The position numbers and the translations under genes are program-made. Below, one piece after another: positions 1-6,636 of a stretch of 12,455 nt of DNA. The notes under the pieces are model-generated. The model made no database searches, was not told the DNA's origin, and was given only the letters and a program-made list of their open reading frames with translations. This DNA comes from Cellvibrionaceae bacterium (GTDB lineage Bacteria > Pseudomonadota > Gammaproteobacteria > Pseudomonadales > Cellvibrionaceae). The stretch is taken from NCBI GenBank assembly GCA_027012915.1, contig JALUYN010000344.1, positions 1-12,455 on the forward strand, read 5' to 3'. Position 1 is the stretch's first letter. Each line of letters begins with the position of its first letter.

Positions 1-128
1 TGCTGCGCGGATCATGCAGCAGTGCTGAGCCTTCAGTGAAACTGGTGATTGAGGAGCCGAGTGCGCTAATCGTGCATGCTCGGATCTGTGGGGGGGGCCG
101 GGTCGAGCAATCGCCCGGTCTACCCGAC
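1..128 (+). mobile_element. Group II intron, 3' end (domains V and VI)
   Basis: This looks like the 3' end of a bacterial group II intron, probably of the class C type. Bases 54-86 fold as domain V: the catalytic AGC triad is at 55-57, lower helix 54-61 pairs with 79-86 (one A.G mismatch at 56/84), a two-base bulge lies at 77-78, and the upper helix 62-66/72-76 closes a five-base loop. Bases 91-128 fold as domain VI, with CCGGG at 98-102 pairing with CCCGG at 114-118 and an unpaired A at 122, seven bases from the end, where the branch-point A is expected. The last bases CTACCCGAC match a typical 3' splice boundary, so the intron should end at 128. The intron-encoded reverse transcriptase would lie upstream, outside the window; no reading frame in 1-50 can be assigned to it with confidence. 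Confidence 0.77.
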
Positions 129-388
129 TAAGGCGATGGTATGCATGGCGTGCATCGACCGTTGCTTGCGAGCCAACTTTTCGCACAAAGCCTAGGATTA
201 AAGAGTGATTGTGTTCTTGCGATCCCGCGTACAACTGATTTTTCTCACTGTCTGGTCGTCACAGTGGTGCAAGCATGGAAAACATGAATGCACCTTCATG
301 CAGCATAAATTCTTCTGTATGCATCAAAAAGAGGCGCAATACCTACATTAATCGTGTTTAAAAGCCGCTATTGTGGTGCTTTGCTTAA
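129..388. other. Intergenic region between intron end and operon promoter; no gene seen
   Basis: No credible coding sequence is visible here. Immediately after the intron there is a short inverted repeat, ATGCA-N5-TGCAT, at about 140-155. Further on, GGTGCA at 266-271 and TGCACC at 289-294 form the ends of a 29-bp inverted repeat with CATG repeats inside. The part close to the promoter is AT-rich, as is common for the spacer of sigma-54 promoters where IHF may bend the DNA, but I cannot assign a specific IHF site. Confidence 0.5.
289..305 (+). promoter_or_regulatory. Candidate NtrC enhancer site
   Basis: The sequence is TGCACC-N5-GCAGCA, matching 10 of 12 specified positions of the NtrC consensus TGCACC-N5-GGTGCA. 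Its centre is about 119 bp upstream of the predicted start of transcription, a normal distance for an enhancer-binding activator of sigma-54 polymerase. A second perfect half-site, GGTGCA, is at 266-271. The link to NtrC is inferred from the motif, the sigma-54 promoter downstream and the nitrogen-acquisition genes. Confidence 0.4.
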
Positions 389-405
389 TTGGCACGCTTG
401 TTGCT
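389..405 (+). promoter_or_regulatory. Sigma-54 (RpoN) promoter of the amide operon
   Basis: The sequence TTGGCACG-CTTG-TTGCT fits the -24/-12 consensus (YTGGCACG-N4-TTGCW) at essentially every position. The invariant GG (391-392) and GC (403-404) are separated by exactly 10 bp. Transcription would begin near 416, giving a leader of about 207 nt before the first start codon at 623. Sigma-54 dependence with nitrogen regulation is common for amide and urea uptake operons, and no good sigma-70 promoter competes with it here. Confidence 0.82.
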
Positions 406-515
406 TTATCTTATTTATAGTTGTTTAGTGATAACGGCCCTCGACTTAAGAATAGCGTCAACGTATTGACAATGTCGTTTAGGGGGGCACAGTCTAAGTT
501 TAGCAATTGACATGT

Positions 516-558
516 TGTGCGTCGGCATACACCGAAAGTGCACAGAGCAATAGGGCTC
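516..558 (+). promoter_or_regulatory. Tandem hexaloop hairpins, putative ANTAR (AmiR) RNA target
   Basis: In the predicted leader RNA two hairpins sit end to end. The first pairs 516-520 with 540-544 and 522-525 with 532-535, leaving a six-base loop CATACA at 526-531. The second pairs GAGC (545-548) with GCTC (555-558), leaving a six-base loop AATAGG at 549-554. The second hairpin uses the bases that form the 5' arm of the terminator at 552-596, so the two structures exclude each other. Two adjacent hexaloop hairpins overlapping a terminator is the known layout of ANTAR targets. The usual loop rule (A at position 1, G at position 4) is not met: the first loop has neither and the second has A1 but A4. 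Structures were paired by hand. Confidence 0.45.
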
Positions 559-596
559 CCATCGTTACCGTCAGGTAGCGTTGTGAGCCCTTTTTT
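552..596 (+). terminator. Leader intrinsic terminator (attenuator) before amiC
   Basis: The lower stem pairs GGGCTC (553-558) with GAGCCC (585-590), extended by A552-T591. The upper stem CGTTACC (563-569) pairs with GGTAGCG (574-580), with one G-T pair, closing a four-base loop. Six T residues (591-596) follow directly. It ends 26 nt before the amiC start, so it would block the operon's own transcript unless antitermination occurs. It may instead terminate an upstream transcript, but the sigma-54 promoter at 389-405 and the AmiC/AmiR genes directly downstream make a regulated attenuator the better reading. Confidence 0.85.
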
Positions 597-622
597 ATGT
601 CTGGAAATAGGGCGGTCAGTCA

Positions 623-1801
623 ATGAACAGTCATATCCCGGTTGGCATACTCTTCTCCACCCAAGGCCCCTACGCCACCGTTGGTCGCTCAATGCGTGAT
701 GGGGCGATGCTGGCGCTGGAAGAGGTCAATCAGGACAAACGATATCCCTTTGATCTTGTGCCCATCGAGTGCGAGCCAGCCGGTGAAACCGCTGCCTACA
801 GCACACACGTGAGGAGCTTGCTACGCCATGAAGGCGTAAAGCACGTGATTGGTTGCTATACATCTTCCAGCCGCAAAGAAGTTATCCCGATTTTTGAAAA
901 ATACGATGGCTTGCTGTGGTACCCGTCTCACTACGAAGGTTTTGAGACCAATAATAACGTTATCTATACAGGCGCTGTTCAGAACCAGCATGTTTTACCG
1001 CTGATGAACCATGTGCTTGCCCATATCACTCGCGATGTTTACTTCGTGGGCTCTAACTATGTCTGGGCCTGGGAAAATGGCCGCATTATCAGAGAGCTGA
1101 CCAAGGCGCATGGCGGGAAGATGATCGCTGAGCGTTACCTGCAGGTCGGTGACCTGGATGTGGCGCGTATCATCGAAGAGATTCACGAAAAGCGGCCTGC
1201 CTTCATTATGAACATGCTGATCGGTGAGTCTAGCTACGCGTTTTACCGTGCGTTTGCCAAAGCACGTGATGAGAACGCAGCTCTTCAAAAAACGCTTGTT
1301 GGCAGCTGCACGCTTTGCGAGCCGGAACTTGCTCAAATTGGTCCGCAGGCGTGTGCTGGGCATCTCGCATCCAGCGTTTACTTCTCCACTATTGATACAG
1401 AAATTAACAAGCAGTTTGTAACTAGTTACCGCCAACGCTACGGCCATGATGCTCTGCCTAGTGCAGATGCAGAGGCTTCCTACAACACCGTTCATCTTCT
1501 TGCCTTGGCGCTGGCTGGCGCCGATTCAGTTGATATCGGACGGGTGAAAAAAGCCTTGCATAAAACGTCGTTCCAAGCCCCGCAGGGCATTGTCCATGTC
1601 GATCCTGAGAGCAATCACAGCTACTTGACTGTTCGGCTAGGAATATCCCGTGAAGACGCGACGTTTAAGGTGATCTCAGAAGCAAACGCACCCGTTCGCC
1701 CGGATCCTTATCTCGTTTGGGCTGAAGCATGTGGTGAAAGCTCTGCTCAGTCGAAAACGCCCATGGCTCAAAACAATATTGGCTTGAGGATCGTGCGATG
1801 A
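623..1801 (+). CDS. amiC: AmiC-like cytoplasmic amide sensor, negative regulator of AmiR
   Basis: The 392-residue protein belongs to the Peripla_BP_5 family and closely follows the pattern of Pseudomonas AmiC (about 385 residues), which binds short-chain amides and holds AmiR inactive. It has no signal peptide, fitting a cytoplasmic sensor. The pocket region aligns well: GCYTSSSRK (77-85) matches AmiC GCYMSHTRK, WYPSHYEGFE (99-108) matches CYPTPYEGFE, and GSNYVW (143-148) matches GSDYIY. Tyr79, Ser81, Tyr100 and Tyr146 correspond to amide-pocket residues of AmiC; Ser102 and His103 replace a Thr-Pro pair, so ligand preference may differ. The C-terminal RPDPYLVW motif (369-376) is also typical. 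The start ATG follows AGGGCGG at 609-615 and lies just past the leader terminator. The stop codon overlaps the amiR start (ATGA), implying coupled translation and a balanced sensor-to-effector ratio. Confidence 0.9.
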   Translation: MNSHIPVGILFSTQGPYATVGRSMRDGAMLALEEVNQDKRYPFDLVPIECEPAGETAAYSTHVRSLLRHEGVKHVIGCYTSSSRKEVIPIFEKYDGLLWYPSHYEGFETNNNVIYTGAVQNQHVLPLMNHVLAHITRDVYFVGSNYVWAWENGRIIRELTKAHGGKMIAERYLQVGDLDVARIIEEIHEKRPAFIMNMLIGESSYAFYRAFAKARDENAALQKTLVGSCTLCEPELAQIGPQACAGHLASSVYFSTIDTEINKQFVTSYRQRYGHDALPSADAEASYNTVHLLALALAGADSVDIGRVKKALHKTSFQAPQGIVHVDPESNHSYLTVRLGISREDATFKVISEANAPVRPDPYLVWAEACGESSAQSKTPMAQNNIGLRIVR

Positions 1802-2448
1802 CTGTTACCACGCGACGCAACTTCAGGGGCCATCGTGCATTGATTGTATGTGCCGCCGAAAGAGATCAAGAGGTGCTGACTCAGTTCCTTGTGGAGCTTG
1901 GAGTCACTCCAGTCGTTCATGAAAGCCTGGATGAGGCTGGTTCTGATAGTCCGTTTGACCTGGTGTTCTTTGACGATGAGTTGGGGCGTCAGTTTGATGA
2001 TATCGCGCACATGATAGATCGAGTGCAGGGGCCGGCAATTGCACTTATCGGCTCAGATGCCCCGAGCTCGGTCAACTGGTTCATTGAGCGCCGCGTCTCT
2101 GGCTATCTCACCAAACCGCTACGTAAGGCCGGCATTCTCGCGAGCCTTATGATTGCTTACCAAACGTTTAATCAGTGCTATGAGACGGAGCAAAAACTTC
2201 ATCGTTTGGAACAGCAGGTTCGTGCGCGCCAAGTCGTCTGCACGGCGGCGATCAAGCTCATTGAGGATATGGAGATTTCGGTAAATGACGCCTTTGCCCT
2301 GTTGCGTTCGGCGAGCATGAACCGACGCCTGTCTCTTGAGGATTTCGCGGCAATGATTGTCTCGGGTGAGATCGCGGTGGCGGCACTAAAGGAAGACGCC
2401 GACATCATCCATCGTCTTAGGGAAACCCAGTTAAACCGCTATTCATAG
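1798..2448 (+). CDS. amiR: AmiR-like ANTAR transcription antiterminator
   Basis: The 216-residue protein has an N-terminal receiver-like domain (about 12-110), a coiled-coil linker (about 128-146) and a C-terminal ANTAR RNA-binding domain (about 140-192, with the helix patterns VVCTAAIKLIEDMEIS, DAFALLRSASMNRR and LEDFAAMIV). In Pseudomonas, free AmiR dimers bind leader RNA and prevent termination, while amide-free AmiC holds AmiR back. The start overlaps the amiC stop by four bases. The receiver-like domain lacks the acidic pair at the end of strand 1 (IVCAAER), so normal phosphorylation is unlikely, although Asp59 sits at the usual acceptor position and Lys106 (TKP) is kept. A C-terminal tail of about 24 residues follows the ANTAR fold. 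The likely target is the leader at 516-596 of its own operon. Confidence 0.88.
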   Translation: MTVTTRRNFRGHRALIVCAAERDQEVLTQFLVELGVTPVVHESLDEAGSDSPFDLVFFDDELGRQFDDIAHMIDRVQGPAIALIGSDAPSSVNWFIERRVSGYLTKPLRKAGILASLMIAYQTFNQCYETEQKLHRLEQQVRARQVVCTAAIKLIEDMEISVNDAFALLRSASMNRRLSLEDFAAMIVSGEIAVAALKEDADIIHRLRETQLNRYS

Positions 2449-2599
2449 CGGATTCCTTGAGGTTAATCGAAGCGGAACATATTGGAAAGGCTACAAGAGC
2501 AAAAAGTCGTCTCTCATTTTATGAAGAGGCCTCTAGGGAGTTGTGTTGCTGCAGGACGGCGAGGAAGAAAAAAAGTAAAACTTAATCAGGGGTATACAA
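2449..2599 (+). other. Gap between amiR and the binding-protein gene; no gene or terminator seen
   Basis: The 151-bp spacer has no intrinsic terminator and no convincing sigma-54 or sigma-70 promoter, so the transporter is probably read through from the upstream promoter. A 10-bp palindrome AGAGGCCTCT lies at about 2525-2534, and the last 40 bp are purine-rich. An AGGGG ribosome binding site lies about 8 bases before the next ATG. Confidence 0.5.
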
Positions 2600-3835
2600 A
2601 TGAAATACTCAACAATTCAGAGAACTGCAACCTTATCAACGTTGCTAGCGGGCTCATTAGTGACTGGCGCTTCAGCAAATGATCCTATCCAGATCGGTGT
2701 GCTCGAAGATCAGTCCGGCAACTTTGCAGCTGTGACGCAGGCTAAGGTTAATGCCATAGAGTTAGCGGCTGAGGAAATAAATGAGGCGGGCGGCATCGCT
2801 GGTCGCGAGGTGGAACTTGTTATTTACGATACTCAGTCTGATGATCGTCGATACCAAGAGTTGATGCGGAGGGTTTTCCAGCGTGATCAGGTAGATACCG
2901 TTTTTGCGGGTTTTGCTTCGTCATCACGGGAAGCGTACCGACCGATTGTTAACCAATTTGATGGGTTAGCGTTTTATAACAATCAGTATGAAGGCGGCGT
3001 GTGTGACGCCAACATGATCGTCACTGGCGCAGTTCCTGAACAGCAGTTTTCGACGCTAATTCCCTGGATGATGGAAGAGTATGGCCCTAACGTCTATACG
3101 ATTGCCGCGGATTATAACTTTGGTCAGATTTCGGCGGAGTGGGTACGTCAGATTGTAGAAGAAGAGGGCGGAGAAATAGTGGGCGAGGATTTCATCCCCC
3201 TGGGTGTTTCCCAGTTCTCGCAGACCATTCAGAACATTCAGGGTGAAGCTCCAGACTTTGTCGTGACGTTATTGGTTGGCTCCAATCAGGCGTCTTATTA
3301 CGAGCAGGCAGCATCTGCCAACCTTGGACTTCCGATGGCCTCGTCGGTAAATGTTGGGCAGGGCTACGAGCATAAACGATTTGCGCCACCAAGCCTTGCA
3401 AACATGTACGTTACGACGAACTTCATTGAAGAAGTTGACACCCCTGAGGCGAATGCTTTCGTTGAGAAGTTCTATGAACGCTTCCCTGATACGCCCTATG
3501 TGAATCAGGAAGCAGCGAACTCTTATATCGCTATGCACCTTTATAAGCAGATGGTTGAACGTGCTGATGGATCGACCGATAAGGATGACCTTCGTGCAGT
3601 TATCGCCGAGGGAGATGTCTGCTTCGATGGCCCTTCCGGCACCGTGTGTCTAGACCCTAGGAGCCAGCATATGTCTCACAATATCTTTCTGGCGAAAGTG
3701 GATGAGAACCACGAGATTTCTTTTCCCGAAACTTGGGAAAATATTGAGCCTTACTGGCTGGGTGAAAACGGCTGTGACCTGACCCAGAACGACCCAAGTG
3801 CTCAGTACACTCCTTCTAGCCCTCCAAACGAGTAA
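2600..3835 (+). CDS. urtA: Urea/short-chain amide ABC transporter, periplasmic binding protein (UrtA/FmdD-like)
   Basis: The 411-residue Peripla_BP_5 protein has a signal peptide: a basic start (MKYSTIQR), a hydrophobic core and a predicted cut after GASA (Ala26/Asn27). It would bind the substrate in the periplasm and deliver it to the permeases encoded downstream. The pocket segment FASSSREAYRP (105-115) with FYNNQYEGG (125-133) parallels the equivalent segment of AmiC in the same operon, so sensor and transporter probably recognise related ligands. IAADYNFGQISAEW (168-181) is a strong UrtA/FmdD-type motif. Four cysteines (135, 341, 350, 392) could form disulfides in the periplasm; Cys341 and Cys350 flank a tight loop. 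The C-terminus is a Pro/Ser-rich, probably flexible tail. Urea, formamide or acetamide are the likely ligands; no urease gene is nearby and three amide hydrolase genes follow, so amides are favoured. Confidence 0.87.
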   Translation: MKYSTIQRTATLSTLLAGSLVTGASANDPIQIGVLEDQSGNFAAVTQAKVNAIELAAEEINEAGGIAGREVELVIYDTQSDDRRYQELMRRVFQRDQVDTVFAGFASSSREAYRPIVNQFDGLAFYNNQYEGGVCDANMIVTGAVPEQQFSTLIPWMMEEYGPNVYTIAADYNFGQISAEWVRQIVEEEGGEIVGEDFIPLGVSQFSQTIQNIQGEAPDFVVTLLVGSNQASYYEQAASANLGLPMASSVNVGQGYEHKRFAPPSLANMYVTTNFIEEVDTPEANAFVEKFYERFPDTPYVNQEAANSYIAMHLYKQMVERADGSTDKDDLRAVIAEGDVCFDGPSGTVCLDPRSQHMSHNIFLAKVDENHEISFPETWENIEPYWLGENGCDLTQNDPSAQYTPSSPPNE

Positions 3836-3852
3836 ATATCACGCACCGTCCT

Positions 3853-3878
3853 GGCAGGGTGATGAGCTTCGCCCTGCC
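3853..3878 (+). other. Hairpin between binding-protein and permease genes
   Basis: GGCAGGGTGA (3853-3862) pairs with TCGCCCTGCC (3869-3878) over 10 bp with one G-T pair, leaving a six-base loop. No T-tract follows, so it is not a normal intrinsic terminator. Hairpins at this place in ABC importer operons often protect the 3' end of the binding-protein mRNA or reduce read-through, which keeps binding protein in excess of permease; that role is inferred here. Confidence 0.6.
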
Positions 3879-3940
3879 TGACTTGTGAAGTTGTATTAAG
3901 CGGGAAACCTCGCTGGCTTTTCCTGCTCAGGAGCCTGGAT

Positions 3941-4813
3941 ATGGAATATTTACATTTCGCATTTACAGCGTTTTATCAGTTTGGGGATGCGTTTGCCTTC
4001 TTGGTGCTATCCGCCATGGGGCTTGCTGTAATTTTTGGGATGATGGGCATCATCAACTTGGCTCACGGCGAGTTTATTATGTGCGGCGCCTACGTAACGG
4101 TGGCAACGGCGCGCATGGGGGTTCCACTGCCCATCGCTATGGTATGCGGCAGCCTTGCTGCTGGGATTCTGGGCATTGTGCTTGAACGCACAATTATTCA
4201 TCGCCTCTATCACCGTCCGTTGGACTCCATTGTTGCCACATGGGGGATTAGCCTGATCCTTACCCAGGGCACGCTGATCGTACTTGGATCCAGTATGGCG
4301 GGTATCAGCACGCCGCTCGGCAGTTTTTCGGTGGGTAACTACAGCTACTCTACCTACCGAATGGTGCTGCTGGGTGTCGCAGTGCTACTGCTTATTGGGT
4401 TGTATCTGCTGTTTCACCATACGACGTTCGGTATCCACTCACGGGCAACGATCCAAGCACCCCACATGGCGAAAGCTGCGGGTATCGACACCGGGCGTAT
4501 GTACTCCCTTACCTTCGGCCTTGGGGCAGCACTGGCGGGATTGGCAGGCGCTCTTTATGCACCCACGATCTCTATCGTCCCGACACTTGGCGCCAATTTC
4601 TTAGTAGAAAGTTTTGTGACAGTTGTCGTCGGCGGTGCTGATGTGTTCCTGGGTACAGCACCAGCAGCGGCTACGCTCGCGGTTATCAAGGCTTTTCTGA
4701 CTGGCTGGCAAGGGCAGTTAATGGGGCAGGTGGGACTGTTGATCACGGTCATGGTGGTTATCCGTATTCTCCCACAAGGCCTGTCTGGCTGGTTACTCAA
4801 GGGGCGTACATAA
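3941..4813 (+). CDS. urtB: Urea/amide ABC transporter permease (UrtB/FmdE-like, LivH family)
   Basis: The 290-residue integral membrane protein belongs to the LivH branch of branched-chain amino acid type permeases. It has the family N-terminal motif GMMGIINLAHGEF (33-45), hydrophobic segments throughout (about 15-35, 62-82, 97-116, 141-158, 190-208, 222-250, 262-277) and an EAA-like cytoplasmic loop at 170-183 (AMAKAAGID-type, here HMAKAAGID) that contacts the ATPases. It lacks the long N-terminal extension found in some bacterial UrtB proteins. It would pair with the next gene's product to form the membrane channel. Start: ATG after an AGGAG site about 8 bases upstream. The next gene begins immediately after this stop codon. 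Confidence 0.88.
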   Translation: MEYLHFAFTAFYQFGDAFAFLVLSAMGLAVIFGMMGIINLAHGEFIMCGAYVTVATARMGVPLPIAMVCGSLAAGILGIVLERTIIHRLYHRPLDSIVATWGISLILTQGTLIVLGSSMAGISTPLGSFSVGNYSYSTYRMVLLGVAVLLLIGLYLLFHHTTFGIHSRATIQAPHMAKAAGIDTGRMYSLTFGLGAALAGLAGALYAPTISIVPTLGANFLVESFVTVVVGGADVFLGTAPAAATLAVIKAFLTGWQGQLMGQVGLLITVMVVIRILPQGLSGWLLKGRT

Positions 4814-5917
4814 ATGGGTATGTTACAACGAGAAGATTTGAAAGCGTCTCGTCCGGACGGTCGAATGCCCGGCTGGTTGCGTCTTATCAATGGCCCGCAA
4901 ACTCTGGGGCGTGGCCCAGTGTTTTGGATTGTCTTTGTCTTAACGATTGCGGCGGCAGTTGTATATCCCGCTTTCGCTGATGCCTGGAGTGTAGGTAATA
5001 CGGCTTACTTCTTTTGCTGGGTGTTTATGGCGCTTGGGCTGTCGCTCATCTGGGGATATGCCGGGTCGCTCAGTTTCGGTCAGACTGCTTTCTTTGGGCT
5101 TGCCGGGTACACGTATGGTGTCGTCACTATCAACTTTGGCGCAGCCTACGGTTTGACCATCGTCGGCGTGCTTCTAGGCGTTGGGATGTCCTGCTTGGGA
5201 GCGGCTGTACTAGGCTACATTCTTTTTTATGGGCGAATTAGCGGCGTATTCCTCGGTATTGTCACCCTGTCGACCACGCTGGTATTTGCCACCTTTATGG
5301 CACAGACGGCTGGGTCCCAGTGGGCAATCGGCGATGCCCGACTGGGTGGCGACAATGGCATGACCGGTATGCCGCCGTTAACAATCCCTTGGGCTGGAGG
5401 AGATATCGCGCTGTATTCGGGCGTGCCACTCTATTACCTCCTTTTGGCCATGCTGGTGGTTTGCTATCTGGGCTTACGGGTTCTCGTCAATTCGAGATTC
5501 GGCAATGTGCTAGTCGCAATTCGTGAGAATCCGCACCGCGCTGAAATGCTTGGCTACGACATACGCCGCTATCAGTTAATTGCCTTTGTTATTGGAAGTG
5601 GCTTAGCGGGTCTATCGGGTGTGCTCTATACCGCCTGGGGGCAGTACATCAGCCCATCCAATATGGATTTAGCGGCCGCCGCATTACCCATTATTTGGGT
5701 AGCAGTGGGCGGGCGTAAAGACCTCACCGCAACGCTGGTGGGCACCTTGGTAGTGCTTGGCATCTTCCAGAACCTAACTATTTACGGTAGCTACTACGCC
5801 TTTGTCATTATGGGATTGCTGCTGGTCGTCGTGGTGGTCTTTTTGCCGGAAGGGTTGATCCCGGGGCTGGTCAAGTTCTTTGGTCGCTTTCGTAAGCGTA
5901 AGGAGGGCATGTCGTGA
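4814..5917 (+). CDS. urtC: Urea/amide ABC transporter permease (UrtC/FmdF-like, LivM family)
   Basis: The 367-residue LivM-type permease begins with a hydrophilic cytoplasmic stretch of about 35 residues, followed by multiple membrane segments. Family landmarks are GYAGSLSFGQTAFFGLAGY (81-99), the GGDNGMTGMPP loop (178-188) and the EAA-type loop AIRENPHRAEMLGYD (235-249). It ends in a basic cytoplasmic tail (GRFRKRKEG). It would form the second half of the channel with the preceding permease. The ATG directly follows the previous stop codon, with no gap; a second ATG six bases later is possible. Its stop overlaps the next start codon (GTGA), so translation is coupled. Confidence 0.88.
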   Translation: MGMLQREDLKASRPDGRMPGWLRLINGPQTLGRGPVFWIVFVLTIAAAVVYPAFADAWSVGNTAYFFCWVFMALGLSLIWGYAGSLSFGQTAFFGLAGYTYGVVTINFGAAYGLTIVGVLLGVGMSCLGAAVLGYILFYGRISGVFLGIVTLSTTLVFATFMAQTAGSQWAIGDARLGGDNGMTGMPPLTIPWAGGDIALYSGVPLYYLLLAMLVVCYLGLRVLVNSRFGNVLVAIRENPHRAEMLGYDIRRYQLIAFVIGSGLAGLSGVLYTAWGQYISPSNMDLAAAALPIIWVAVGGRKDLTATLVGTLVVLGIFQNLTIYGSYYAFVIMGLLLVVVVVFLPEGLIPGLVKFFGRFRKRKEGMS

Positions 5918-6636
5918 CCATATTGCGAACTGAGAAATTATATAAGCATTTCGACGGCGTCAAAGTTGCTCAGGATGTGAACTTCTCAATGGAGCATGGT
6001 GAGATCCGATGCCTGATAGGTCCGAATGGCGCTGGGAAGAGCACGTTTTTCAAGCTTGTACTCGGTGAGCATCAACCAAGCTCAGGTGAGATCTACTTTT
6101 CAGATCAAAAAATTACCAAGCTTCGTTCCTTCGAGCGCGTGAAACAGGGAATTGCCGTCAAGTTCCAGGTGCCGGGTATCTTCTCCGAACTCTCCGTTTG
6201 GCAAAACATGCAAATCGCAGTTCAGAACCACCTGCATGGTGATTCCATGACAGCGGCTATCGATAAAGCACTCGCCTTTGTAAGGCTTACCGATAAAGCA
6301 GGAGAACTTGCTGGAGAACTCTCACACGGGGAACAGCAGTGGCTTGAGATCGGTATGGCGGTGAGCACGGAGCCGCGTTTACTACTTCTTGACGAACCGA
6401 CAGCGGGCATGACACCAGAAGAAACGGCGCGCACGGGCGAGATGATCCAAGAGCTCAACCGCAAAGGTATGTCGATTTTGGCGGTTGAGCACGACATGGA
6501 ATTTGTGCGCCAGATTGCCCACAAGGTCACTGTACTGAACTTCGGTGAAATCTTTGCGGAAGGCACGATCAACGAGATTGAGGCTAACGAAGAGGTTGCA
6601 CGTATTTATCTGGGGACAGCCGATGACGACGAATAG
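5914..6636 (+). CDS. urtD: Urea/amide ABC transporter ATPase (UrtD-like)
   Basis: The 240-residue ABC ATPase energises the importer from the cytoplasmic face. Walker A is GPNGAGKST (36-44), the Q-loop Gln is 85 (KFQVPGIF), the signature is LSHGE (136-140), Walker B is LLLLDEPTAGM (156-166) with Glu161, and the switch His is 193 (VEHDMEF). LSHGEQQWLEIGMA and the C-terminal ARIYLG are characteristic of UrtD rather than generic LivG. Translation starts at GTG, supported by the strong AGGAGGG site at 5901-5907; the start overlaps the urtC stop. The gene overlaps the start of the next ATPase gene by 14 bases. Confidence 0.9.
   Translation: MTILRTEKLYKHFDGVKVAQDVNFSMEHGEIRCLIGPNGAGKSTFFKLVLGEHQPSSGEIYFSDQKITKLRSFERVKQGIAVKFQVPGIFSELSVWQNMQIAVQNHLHGDSMTAAIDKALAFVRLTDKAGELAGELSHGEQQWLEIGMAVSTEPRLLLLDEPTAGMTPEETARTGEMIQELNRKGMSILAVEHDMEFVRQIAHKVTVLNFGEIFAEGTINEIEANEEVARIYLGTADDDE

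Noticed and set aside
275..361. A 28-codon open frame starting ATGGAAAAC upstream of the promoter
   Set aside because: It has no ribosome binding site, no recognisable motif, and overlaps the putative NtrC region, so I regard it as chance.
466..535. Two TTGACA boxes (466-471 and 507-512) resembling sigma-70 -35 elements
   Set aside because: Neither has an acceptable -10 element at 16-18 bp spacing; the sigma-54 promoter at 389-405 is far better.
995..1495. A 166-codon open frame on the minus strand
   Set aside because: It lies wholly inside amiC, which has strong family similarity; the antisense frame shows no recognisable features.
6545..6622. Upstream ATG extending the second ATPase by 26 residues
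   Set aside because: The extension lies inside urtD, is atypically basic, and is absent from UrtE/LivF-type proteins.
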